The notes under the pieces were generated by a model, which was not told where the DNA came from, searched no databases, and worked only from the letters and a program-made list of their open reading frames with translations. Both the position numbers and the translations under genes were made by a program. Below are positions 1 to 11,200 of a stretch of DNA of 64,000 bases, one piece after another (position 1 is the first letter of the stretch; each line of letters begins with the position of its first letter). This DNA comes from Siphlonurus alternatus (Eukaryota; Arthropoda; Insecta; Ephemeroptera; Siphlonuridae): the NCBI GenBank assembly GCA_949825025.1, contig OX463781.1, positions 32,129,221-32,193,220 of the forward strand, given 5' to 3'.

Positions 1-1124
1 CACAACAACAAGCTCACATGCTCCTCATACTTCTCCTCGGCTTCAACCGTAATCAGACTCCCAACCTGAGACACTCATCAAGCACTCCAATCCTATCTTG
101 TCTCATCTTCATTTACTACCATCAATGTTCCCTTAACTTTATCCTCTACCACTTCCAACGACAAGACTCAAATCACCACAACCTTCTGCGGCTCCCCTGG
201 TATACATATATAACGCTCCTTTTACAACATATTCATCATCAAATACCTTATTGATGCTTGCCTTAACCTCCTCATCCCACTCCAAGTCATTTAATCCCAG
301 CCCAATCTTGAGCATATTATACTGTGGCTAAATTTCCAACTCCCCGGTACAGTTTTTCCTCAGTGCCTTCAAACAATTAACCAAATCCTCCATCTTTGGC
401 TTTCCACTTGATAACTCCTTAGAAACTAGATGACCTCGGTTTCTTCAAATAAGCAACACCCCCTCAGTTCTAATTTTTCCCCAAACTCCTCCACAAACTG
501 TGCAGCAAAGCCATTGAGCTCTATACAAGGCTAGAGGGCTAATCAGCTGTTTTAGGCGCGCACGGCGTCTGGGAGGAAAGTGGGTGGTGGTCGGTACTAT
601 CGAATGCCTGGTTGACCAACCTAAGAAAGTTTCCTTATAAAATAAATATTAAAAGTTACACTGCAGTTGGCAATTCTGAGGAGAATACGTTGGAATGTGT
701 GACGAAAGCGCAATCTCCCACCCACTTCCTCCCGCCGGACCATGCGCACAGTTTTACATTGAGAAGTATAGGGCATTATCCCTCTAGCCTTGTATAGAGC
801 TCAATGAGCAAAGCCTTGCCTAACTTCATATCTCTGCCTGTGCAGTTTGCAAAAGCATACTCTACTGGTGCAGAAAAAAAAAAAAAGATTATCCTCAATC
901 TCCGTCACTCTAAATTTTGCTCCTTTATCTTTTCCGACATACTCTCAGAGCCCTAGCTTCCACCGTTTAACTTCCTGCAACTCCTCCATGTGCTTCAGCC
1001 TTCGCCTCTTCCTCTTTTTGCTCAAACTTTCTCACAACCTCCTGAATCCTAGCGTTTATTGCCTACTCTACCACTTCCTGAATTGCCTCTCTCATCCCCC
1101 TCAACTCCTACAAACCCTCCTCTC
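1..1124 (-). other. Decayed coding-like stretch, probably old mobile-element ORF
   Basis: The + strand is strongly pyrimidine-rich. On the - strand, between about 1100 and 980, it reads as a Glu/Lys/Gln-rich coiled-coil-like peptide broken by in-frame stops. No intact ORF or recognisable domain remains. It is interrupted by a small inserted element at 513-807 whose target duplication is still visible, so this layer is older than that insertion. The best guess is a relic of a retroelement ORF1-like region, but the family is not recognised. Confidence 0.2.
513..807. mobile_element. Small inverted-repeat element, hAT-like
   Basis: The long terminal inverted repeat begins ATTGAGCTCTATACAAGG and ends with its complement. 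The element is flanked by the 8-bp direct repeat GCAAAGCC (505-512 and 808-815). It has no coding capacity. It shares the internal CACCCACTTCCTCC motif with the element at 3886-4116, so both probably belong to one non-autonomous family. An 8-bp duplication is typical of hAT transposition. Confidence 0.6.
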
Positions 1125-1128
1125 TTAA

Positions 1129-1506
1129 GGTAGAGATAATATGAATCAGCTGTTTGACGTAGTCCCCTTTGATTAACATGTAAACCTTAGCAAATTCACA
1201 AAAATTCTGAAATTTTTTTGAGAGGCAGATTTTAGTGCCTAAAAGCCATACAAAAAATTTAAAAACAATATAACGAGACAAATTTTTTTTTATTAAGTTT
1301 TTAGTCTGTCTCTCCATGGGAAAGCTCTATGCTGAAAATTAAAATAAATTGGCTCGTTAAATTGTTTTGAAACTTTTTCAATGGCTTTTAGGCACTAATA
1401 TCTGCCTCTCAAAACAATTTCTGATTATTATTTTTTTTAATTTGCTAAGGTTTACATGTTAATCAAAGGGGACTACGTCGAACAGCTAATTGACGTTATC
1501 TCTACC
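1129..1506. mobile_element. TTAA-flanked palindromic MITE
   Basis: This 378-bp fold-back element is bounded by TTAA on both sides (1125-1128, 1507-1510). Its ends are GGTAGAGATAA and the complement, and the two arms match over most of their length. The centre carries CTCCATGGGAAAG, also found in the elements at 13069-13458 and 14216-14569. TTAA target sites fit piggyBac- or Kolobok-type transposases, but no transposase is present to decide between them. Confidence 0.75.
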
Positions 1507-1737
1507 TTAAAAGGCAGAAGATAATAATTTTTTTTTTCTCTCTCTCTAAAAAGTATTAGATTTCTATAATAAGGGCCATATATTTTGTTAGTAAAACTTT
1601 TAATTAATTAATTTGTTTATTAAACACAGATATAGTGTACATATTATACATTACAAGTATTGTTAATCCTCTTATATATAGTATAGAAAACAAATTACAT
1701 GCTATTACATTTAAGGAGGAGTGCAGATAAACAAGTC

Positions 1738-1741
<4 letters not shown>

Positions 1742-1819
<78 letters not shown>

Positions 1820-1820
1820 G
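1742..1820. repeat. (TTA)n microsatellite
   Basis: About 26 near-perfect TTA units lie some 75 bp upstream of the first visible exon of the RNF34-like gene, inside its intron. Confidence 0.95.
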
Positions 1821-1895
1821 TTGTATATGAGTAGTGATTCTCCCGGGCCGTAGAATATGTAAATGTATTAAACAAATTTGATTGGGATGTTACAG

Positions 1896-4338
1896 CGGGT
1901 GTGCAGCAAGTGCCTGCGGCTGTTCTGTGCTGACTGCCTGCTAAAGCGTGAGGCGAGCTGCCGGTCATGTTCTGTACTGAGCAGCTGGCCGGTGTTCCGC
2001 CCTCAGCTACTGGAGCTGCGGGCGCGGGACATCAAGGCCTTCCTCACCTCCAATGGCGTGTCCACGCACGGCTGTGTCGGTGAGTGATCATGCAACCCAG
2101 CCAATTTGACTCCAAATAAACAACATACATGAAAAAAATTTATTGCAGAAATGAACAGAGGGTACCAAATTATGCTACTCTGAATTTTTTCAGATTTTTT
2201 TGAGACCCGGAACTAATTTTAAATAATTATTGAAAGTCCTGTGATTTCAGTTGGCACCCCTGAATTCTTAGTAAAAAGGATACAGACTGGACGCCTATTG
2301 ACGCCTCCAGGGGGTGTGGCCGCACTTTCAATAATTATTTAAAAATAGTTCTGGGTCTAAAAAAACTGAAAAAAATTCAGAGTAGCATAATTTGGTACCC
2401 TCTATTCATTTCTGCAATAAAATTTTTTCATGTATGTTGTCCATTGAAGTTACTCTGGTATATACTTCTGAAGTGCTATTAGCCACTTTCAATGAGATAT
2501 TAAAGAACAAAGAAAATTTCTTATTGAAATACCATTGTGTGCAAACAATAATGCCAAAATCCGTGTTAACAGAAATCTTGGATGAGGAAATTTAATTCCG
2601 ATTTTCCCAAATCATCATCATTGCATCTTTGCATTGACTTACTAACGATTTTTAAAAAAAAAAAATGCATACAGCTACTATATACTGCTTTCTGATTCGC
2701 AACCTGAAAAGGCCAAAATTGTTTAATTTTCTATTTTAGAGGTAGAGGCAGGGGTAACTGGCAATCTATAGGCACTCCATAATAGCTTGACACCATGACT
2801 TAATAGGTTATTCTCAATGAGCAGAGTTACATCTGGGACATTCTTAGAAACGTGCTGTTGATTGTGAGTTAAAGAGTTCTCGAAGAAAACTTGCCACTTT
2901 AATCTATAAACCAATTTGCTAACAAAAATCACACTTCAATCCACATGACTGGATGTATCACAATCTATTTTAGTTTGTAATAAAACCATTAAATTTAGCT
3001 TGCATAAAGAACGCTACTCATTTATGTTGATAGCATAGTTTGTTAAATAGAGAAATGAATAGAGCTTTTTGGAAGTGGCGGATTCTGTTCTTCAGCCTAG
3101 CAACATTTCAATCGCTGTTGTTATGTTCCCTCCCTTAACAGAGTGTTATGTTGCAGAAAAAGAGGAGCTGGTTGACGTCGCCCTGCGCTTCCTGGGTCAT
3201 CTCCACCAGGCCCCTGCCTTTAGTCCCCGGCCAGTATCGACGCAGATTGTTGATGATGCGTGGGTGTTGGTGAACGACTCACAGGGGCCTAGTCAAGAAG
3301 AGACCCAGCCGCAGAGAAGCTCTCCCATGCCTGTGCCGGAGAGAATCTCTGTGATTGTCAGTGAAAGCTTGTCCTCGTCGCTGCCTCCCATCAGCTCCTT
3401 GGATGACAGTATGGCTACTGAGCGTAGCAAAGCTGCCAGTTCGAGTCTGTCCGAGTCCCAGCCAAACCTGGCCTCCCAGGATGATGAGGTTGCAGGCTCG
3501 AGTGCTCCGAGAACAACGTCGCAGATGAGCATCAACAACAGTCTGCTTGCTATGAGCCACATGGACGTGAGTAACAAGAGCCTCGAGTTACTAGACTAAA
3601 GTTTGCTCAATTGGTAAATAACCAATTTTGTTGTTTCAGCTGACTGCAGTAACCAAGGTAGAGCTGGAGAAGCTGTCGATAAAAAACTTAAAGGTGATTA
3701 CCTTAACTTTGAATTTGAATTAATTATTAGCTGACACATGTTGACTGGTGCAGGTTTTGCTGACGAAACACCGTGTGGACTACCGCGGCTGTTGTGAGAA
3801 GGAGGAGCTGCTGGAGAGAGTGAGGCGTCTGAGACAGCAGCTACAGGCCCAAGCCAAGATTGGTGAGTGGCAGTCAAGAATCCTTCAAGGATTTTCTATA
3901 CTATGGATAGGCTACGTCTATACCAATAGCATTCTAGCTACTGAGGCAAAAGGCCATGGTATCATGGCCGCCGAGCGCAATATTTTGTATCGTTTTGGCT
4001 TAACAGGCCATGGTAAGATGGCGGACATTCTATTGTAACCACCACCCACTTCCTCCTCACGACCTTGCCTCACTGACGATAGTGCCCCCACCTATCCATA
4101 GTATAGAAAATCCTTGGAATCCTTCAGTCATAACTCTGTGTCTGATCCTTTTTGTGTTGCAGATGTGGGGCAGCTGAGCGACGAAAACCTCTGCAAGGTG
4201 TGCATGGCTGCACCCATTGACTGTGTGTTGCTGGACTGTGGACACCTGGTGGCATGCACACCTTGTGGCAAGCAGATGAGCGAGTGTCCCGTGTGCCGGC
4301 AGTACGTGGTGCGAGTCGTCAAGACCTTCAGAGCTTGA
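1896..4338 (+). CDS. RNF34: RNF34/RFFL-like E3 ubiquitin ligase (5' end missing)
   Basis: Exons are 1896-2079, 3157-3566, 3640-3693, 3754-3862 and 4163-4338 (stop 4336-4338). They join in phase with GT-AG introns to give 310 residues, so roughly the first 60 of a normal RNF34 lie left of the window. Exon 1 carries the second half of the FYVE-like zinc finger ([16 protein letters not shown]) and the first SAP-like helix pair ([12 protein letters not shown]). Exon 2 holds [10 protein letters not shown] and a long Ser-rich linker. Exons 3-4 hold the second SAP-like segment ([16 protein letters not shown]). The last exon is a C3HC4 RING (CKVC, CGH, CPVC) ending the protein, as in RNF34/rififylin. 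Family members ubiquitinate caspases and p53-pathway proteins at endosomal or plasma membranes. Introns 1 and 4 each contain a small transposon. A paralogue such as RFFL cannot be excluded. Confidence 0.93.
2121..2439. mobile_element. Fold-back MITE in RNF34 intron
   Basis: This is a near-palindrome of about 319 bp. The left arm begins CAACATACATG and the right arm ends with its complement. Arm similarity runs for more than 100 bp, including the GAGGGTACCAAATTATG block. No TTAA or clear target duplication flanks it. It lies in the intron between the FYVE exon and the Ser-rich exon. Confidence 0.6.
3886..4116. mobile_element. hAT-like MITE with perfect 8-bp target duplication
   Basis: The terminal inverted repeat CAAGGATTTTCTATACTATG matches at both ends, and the element is flanked by direct repeats GAATCCTT (3878-3885, 4117-4124). 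It is 231 bp and non-coding, and lies in the last intron of the RNF34-like gene, ending about 45 bp before the RING exon. It shares an internal motif with the element at 513-807. Confidence 0.75.
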
Positions 4339-7300
4339 CTGGACGACTGGACATTATTGTAAGCGACTGCAACCCTATTTTACAGTGTATAGCTTTCAAA
4401 TTCCAACTGCAGTTTTACTTGGATCAAGGCTGGTTTCAAACTGTCAAAAGTTGTGGCATAGAAAGAATGGTGAGGGAAAGCCAGTCTTGCTATCAGTACG
4501 GATAGTACTACATTTGGGAAAGGGGGGGCTATGTAAAACTACTTTTAAGTCTTCAGAAATGAATAACTGAATAAAAAGCTGGATACTGTATGCAAATAGC
4601 TTCAGAAAGTGTACCTCATTGCTGAACCACCATATGTAGTGATTTACAGTTTATGAGTAAACGTTCGTCAAATGTTAAAAGAAGAATAAATATGACTTGT
4701 CCACCTGACATTTTTGGGACAAAATGCACTCTAGCATACAAAAAATATAAAATTATATTATGTATTAATTGATTTTAGAACTAAAATATAGTTATCAAAA
4801 GCTAGCTAGGTCAAGCAAAAAGATTATGTAAGTTTATTCTTTCAGCAGAAGTTCTTTTTTTGATGCTGGAATTGGCATCTTAACGTTCTTAACAAATAAA
4901 TTAACACCAATGTAGATGGTAATGCATATTGAGCACATAAAGGATCAATAGATTGTGCTGTGCGCAGAAATTTTGCCACTTTGCATTAAGAATACGGCAA
5001 TACCTATCATGGGGAGAATCACAAAAATGCAAAGACATCACTTATAAAATTGAAATACAGTATTTTTTAATATTTGTCTTAAGGTATAATAGAGGAAAAC
5101 TATTTATGGTGTTGTTAATTCTGTAAAATTATGCTGTGGCTGCTGTCAGGGCATTTTCATGAATTTGTAATGTTAAATCATACATAACGGGGCCTCAATA
5201 CGCACATGCTGTTCAGCTATTACCACGAAATTAGTAGAACTGATCATCAAATTAAGAAAACATTCAACACTTTTTTTAAGGTTCCTTTAATCTATAATGC
5301 ATAAAAATAATAATAATTTTATTTTAATGACAAAGATTTGTGCACACAAGAGTGTTAAGGCAATATACTGTACATAAATCATCTTAATTCACTCTATACC
5401 GTCTCTCACATTTTACTTAGTTTTCATCAGGAATGCATGAAAAAACTTCGGCCCGTGAGGCCCTTAATTTGTTAACAAATATCTACGAGTAACTGAGGAC
5501 GTAGCAATCACGACAATGACCATGATCAAATTGAGAGACAGTGTGTGGAAACATGAATTGATTCAGAAAATTTGGTTATTATTCAATTAGTAGTTTCCAA
5601 ATTTTTCTCCAATAAAAGACATTCAAAATCAGCAATTGAAGGAAAATATACACTATGCATTACCAACTACTAACGAGACGATAAGAAATTTTAATTTGAG
5701 GTGAGCCAGTGGAGTAATTATAAGTAGGCCATTTAACGTAGAGGTAACACCACAAAAAAGAGAGTTAGTATTTTCTAAAAATAGTTCTAGTGCTGCATGG
5801 CCTCCATATGAAACTGAACTCTAAGAAATTGTATCTTTCATGGTTTCTTCAGAAAAGCAGTATTTTTTTATTTTTATTATATGGATGGGGATCGAGCACT
5901 ATAAGACTTACAGTATTTTTAAAACCACTTTTTTTTTTTTTTTTTTTTTTTGTGGTGTTATCTATACCTTAATTTAGTTTATGTAGACTCCCCCTCTCCC
6001 CCCTTATGGACCAATTTAAGCAAATTTCTAAGATACAATATTGATCATGGTAGTTTTAAAGGTACAGTATGCATATTATAGTTTTTGACACGAGGTTAGT
6101 GCACTTAAAACAGTTAAAACACTGCGCTGTGAAGAGTTACATTTGTGAACTGAATATTATCAGGAATTGTGCACGTACCCTTTGTGTGACAATGGACAAC
6201 GATCAATATAATCAAATTAATCAATAGAGTATAGTGATTTGATAGAGACAGATAGTTTGAATGCATTATTTTTACAGAAAGTAAATTACAAATTGCAGGA
6301 TTTTGTCTTGTTCATGCAAATTAACATCATATATAATAGTTTTTTTTTGTGTGAATTGTGCATGGTATTATTTATATATTTATTTTCATGTGATATTAAA
6401 GCTTTATTCGTGCGGATATTAAATTGATCAGATAAAGTGATGACACACAAGGAGAAGAATTGTAAAAATTACTGTATTTTAACATAAATTTACTGATCTA
6501 CATCTCATGCATTACTTTGTTTGGGTATAATTAAATTAAAGTTGAGGGCTTAATAAATAAATATAGAATTTAAGTCCCAAAAAAGTCGCTTTTAAAAACA
6601 GTATCCAAATTCAATTCAACCGGCAGAAAAAAAAAAAATGGTTGTGGCATGATAATTTTTCCAAATTAAAATCTGCTTGCAGTATTCAAACCACAAAACT
6701 GTTATAACCAGTAACTAAATTAAAAAATAATTTTCATTTTTTTTAATTTTGACAAAGTGTATTTTTATATCGATTTTATTGGAAAGGTCGTTATAAATTT
6801 TGCAATCAATGTCTTCTTTTACAACAAAATATGAATAATTAATTATGTATTATTATTTATAATAATATATTTTACTTGAATTTAGGGAGTTAACTTGTTA
6901 GTCCTAAAAAATGTTAAGCTTCGATCATGCATCAGGGTCATATAATAACTGACTGATGTGCTGATGTAATGATGTAATTATGCAGCTCCATGTCCATATA
7001 AACTATGATAGTATCCAGTATGAGGAAGGTAAGAATGAAGTTTTACTTCATTGTAACAGGAACTCCTTGGGTATACAAAGGCCAACAAATTTTGTTAGCA
7101 TTCTGTGTTAACTGAGAACCATTCTCAGTTCTATTTTTAATGCGAGATGGATTCATCATAAGTGTGAATGAAATATATTATAATTAAATATTTGACTGTT
7201 TTCATTTGATTTTCTTTATTTTTAATATAGTACATAGAATTACTAGAATAAAATGTAGAACAAAAACTAGGGAAATATTTCTTGCACACAAAATGCGTCA

Positions 7301-7362
7301 CCTTGCTGCTGCTACCAATACAAAATACACGAGATTTACAACACCAGGGCTACTCCATGCAG
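4339..7362. other. Intergenic AT-rich DNA, no gene seen
   Basis: This is the 3' untranslated and downstream region of the RNF34-like gene. It is AT-rich with short A/T runs (poly-T near 5930-5951). No ORF resembles a known protein and no splice-bounded exon was found. Confidence 0.6.
4570..4575 (+). terminator. Polyadenylation signal of RNF34-like gene
   Basis: AATAAA lies 232 bp after the stop codon, the first such hexamer in the 3' flank. A further AATAAA near 4685 could serve as an alternative. Confidence 0.5.
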
Positions 7363-7720
7363 TATATCGTCGTTGTAGCGCTCTTTTGACCAATCTAGCT
7401 TTATAAGTTTTGACTTTTTGACCAATCTAAAATTATAAGTTTTGACCTTCTGACCAATCTCTTTTTATAAGTTATGACCTTTTGTCCAATCAATTATTTT
7501 CTTAATTTCTTGTACGAGTGGTGCCATCTTGTGGCAAATTTTACGCTCTTTCGAATGGCGCAATAAAAAAAAAGTTGTAACTTTTGAGATTTTGGACATT
7601 TGTCCCTGCCAAAATTTTTAAAGATTGGTCAAAAGGTCAAAACTTATAATTTTAGATTGGTCAAAAAGTCATAACTTATAAAGCTAGATTGGTCAAAAGA
7701 GCGCTACAACGACGATATAT
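7363..7720. mobile_element. Fold-back MITE with GACCAATCT subrepeats
   Basis: The inverted repeats start TATATCGTCGTTGTAGCGC and span 358 bp. Each arm carries two to three copies of a roughly 30-bp subrepeat built from GACCAATCT and TTATAAGTTTTGAC. No coding sequence is present. A TA target is possible because both ends begin with alternating TA. Confidence 0.65.
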
Positions 7721-8329
7721 ATGCTATATTAACAACAAAGAATAGATGCATGACAGTAAAATTATTTTAAATTAAAGCATATCAGACTATACACAAATTA
7801 AAAATTTTAACATATGAAAAATAAATCTCAACCTTCCTGATAAGCAACAGGAAATTTAACCTTCTCATCTTATAGGGTACCAGCTTTCTTTGAAAATAGA
7901 GTGAATTGTAACTGTTATATTTATAAGAAGTAATATTATTTTTATTAGGTAAGCATGCAGACATCATTACATACATAGATAATTATGCCACAAAACAAAG
8001 CTTTGTGAAGTGCCTGGTTTTTATAATATACATAACAAGAAATAGAGTAAAACATGTATTTAGAAGTAAATATAGTTAGCAAACATATACAAATTGAATT
8101 TTGGAGGAATGAATAACACTGAGATTAACCTACCCAACAGCTGATCCAGACATCGAGATAAGACTGCAGACATCAAAGATAGGCCTCCAAATTTTATGAG
8201 GAACAATTTTTTAAAGAGTGCCATGGAGTGGCTGGCAAGATGTTTTTAAATGCCAATTTTTAATGTAATATTTTTTTATTAAAGAGGAACATCTTTCATT
8301 TGGAGCCCACTTCAGAAGTTACATATCGG

Positions 8330-8737
8330 CAGTGATGTGAAATTCGCGCGAAGATTGGTCCGCGAATATGCGCATGCGAATATGCGCGCAAATGCGCGCA
8401 TATGCGCGCATATGCGCGAAAGATACTTTCAAGATGGCGGCCGCGCGCAATTAAAATCACGTGAGCACCTCGGCAGCCTGAAAGGCCGATTGCTTTAATT
8501 CCATGATTAATTAACTCTAATTTAATCCAAACACTAATTAAGCAAGGGATTATACCAAGAAAAATAAGAAAAGACTCTCTGTAGCATTTACTGTAGTTTT
8601 AACCAGTTTTAAATTGCTATTTTTGTGGCGGGAAAGTCAATTTTCAATATGCGCGCATATGCGGCCGCAGATTGCCCGCGAATATGCGCGAATATGCGCG
8701 CATATTCGCCGCGAATATGCGCGGACTAACATCACTG
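8330..8737. mobile_element. hAT-type MITE with CpG-rich subterminal array
   Basis: Termini are CAGTGATGT and its complement. The flanking 8-bp direct repeat CATATCGG (8322-8329, 8738-8745) is perfect, which defines a 408-bp hAT-type insertion. Both subterminal regions are packed with GCGAATATGCGCGCA-type repeats, a striking CpG-rich patch in AT-rich surroundings. It has no ORF of its own. Another hAT element begins 88 bp downstream. Confidence 0.85.
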
Positions 8738-8824
8738 CATATCGGTATCTTCTGTTCTATGTCTGTACGTCTCATGTACTGACGGGGGCATTAAATTTGT
8801 CAATACACAGACTTTATGAGTGAC

Positions 8825-9936
8825 CAGTGGCGTGCGGTGACATTTTAGACTAGTCAAGCAAATGAAGTAATGACACAGCGGAGGGGGCCCCGAGGGGCTA
8901 ATACCCCGCCGGAGGTGCGATTTTTGTGAAAAAGGGGGCGTGGCACTCGAATTTTCATTACAGGAGATATACATAAATTATAATCATACAAACGCTCTCA
9001 ATAAAATTGTTTCCTTAATTAGCTAATTGTCGTAGATTTTTGATTTTTTTTATTCACTTTCGATCATGATCATGATGCATACAACTATATATATAGCATA
9101 ATCAGCTTTTTTTTTTTAGCTGTATATGTATTTCAATAAATTAACAGTGTATACCTTTTCATTCGGGAATAGGGCAGCCTGCACAAACGATTTGCATTTT
9201 TTCAGTTGTGTTTCTAGCGCCAATTTTTTTTTTTTGTAAAAGATTATATAGGAATAATATTCTCTTCTTGAAGTAATTCTGCCATTTTTATAATAATAAA
9301 AACGTAATCATCACGCTAAAGCAATTAATTAAATTGTACAAAACACTAAGATGAAGAATTTTTTTTATGCATCATGGCAAATTAGTGCGTTTTTATAGTC
9401 CATTAATTAAATAAAATATTGGGGAAAAGCACGAAAAAACACTTATAAAGAGCCACAAAAATCACGCACTGTATTGCTTATTATTAGTTTCCCGGAAACT
9501 AAAAACTAAACTTTGATGAGTCACTCGTGGACCCTTAAATTTTGTCCCTGATTTTTATCATTTATGCGCCATCTATTGATACACTATTTAACCAGTTGGG
9601 CGTTCCGATTCTCCCAGAGCCGCCATTGTACAAGCAGTGCTTGTACATTCCACAAGCTTCAGCATTTACCACCCCCTCCCCGAACATTTCTTTATGAAGC
9701 TTTACGTTGGGTGGGTTTGTTTACAAGCAACCAAAGTGATTGCTTGTACCAGTAGAGGCGCTGCTATCGCAAGACAAAAAAAATAAATCTCCGATTTAAA
9801 TGCAGCAAAATGCTGGCAAATTTAAAATTGTTAAGAGAGAAAAAAATGCTTGTCACGAAATTTATTTTCTTCTTCTTTCTCGGAAAATTTCAGGGCAAGC
9901 ATTGCTTGCATTGCTTTTATGGACCGCACGCCCCTG
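8825..9936. mobile_element. Non-autonomous hAT-type element, 1.1 kb
   Basis: The terminal inverted repeat CAGTGGCGTGCGGT has one mismatch to the other end (CAGGGGCGTGCGGT). A perfect 8-bp target duplication TGAGTGAC lies at 8817-8824 and 9937-9944. The interior has no transposase-like ORF, so it would depend on another element for mobility. It contains the GC palindrome GGGGCCCCGAGGGGC near 8885. Confidence 0.85.
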
Positions 9937-9944
9937 TGAGTGAC

Positions 9945-10234
9945 GTCATGAAAGACATTTTATAAAAAAATGAGAGTGATAAGAGAAGCAGCATCAACTA
10001 ACCTTCACTTCAAAATTTCAAAACACATCATTGCCAATACAATGTACACAAGACAAATTTAAAACACTCATTAGTACATGAGGCATATATTTATATATGC
10101 CTCATCTATTCTGAGGCAACAATTATTTGATAATAATTTTGAATTCAACTTTCAAATGTTGTTAGTTCTAACTAAGTGGACTAAAAGATGAAGGTTGAAA
10201 GTTCCTAATTCATTCCTTGGCATTTGAAGTCGAG

Positions 10235-10275
<41 letters not shown>

Positions 10276-11200
10276 TATATATATATACACACATATACAT
10301 ATATATATATATATTTTTCATGTGCAACCAAGCTTTATTACCCTATGCTGTAAATGGTTGCTCATTGCTTGGTTATAACCAAGAACTGTTTACTGGGAGG
10401 ACGGATTAACTTTCAAACTGGCCGCTTTTACCACCAGCGCTACGCCATGTCTGAACCCTGCTATATCAAAACGCTGACTTTCATAGCACAATTGATTGGC
10501 CTAGTGTAGCTACAAAGGTTCCACTCTATTAGCCAGCTGCCAAATCTGTCAAATCTTTGACATCTCCAAACATGCCGCTCGAGCACTTGGCAGATTTTCT
10601 TGAAGATTGGCAATAATTGTAGAGTATTGAGGTTTCTCAATTCGACGTTCTAGGTCTCGTTCTCCCAGTATACTGTCTTTGGGTTATAACAGTTCTTTTT
10701 CTGTTTTGTATGTCGGCTGTAACCTTTAGTACAGGATCTGTCTTGCGGCTTGTGCCTGGATGATTACTGTAATTACTCAATGCAGTTGATACCAATTCCT
10801 CAAATATCACACCTTTTTTTTTTTTTTTTTTTTTTTAAATGACCAGTTTTTTCCTGCCGAAATGGATGTCTGTCGACCAGAAAATATGTTGGAAGGAATT
10901 GTAGCAGCCACTTTGACAGATCGCTAATAAACCAAAAGGTTTGAAGGCCGATTCTAATTCCTTGCAAGTAGCCAATATGTCTCTTTACGTTCTATATTAC
11001 GCCAAGCTGACTTCTGTACTGCAGTTAACAAGTAATAAATCCATCATGTAGCTTACTTAAACTTAGGAGAAGATTTGCATTTTTCATACTGTACTCTCAA
11101 ATTTAAGCTGGACTTTGGAAATACATGCACATTAAATACAACCCTATTTGCTGCAATACAGAAGTACAGGGATGGGAGGGCTACTTGCAAGCGTTGCAAG
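9945..11200. other. Intergenic DNA downstream of LAPTM4-like gene
   Basis: The region contains a (TA)n/(TATACA)n microsatellite at about 10236-10313 and a poly-T run near 10815-10836. No supported exon was found. Confidence 0.6.
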
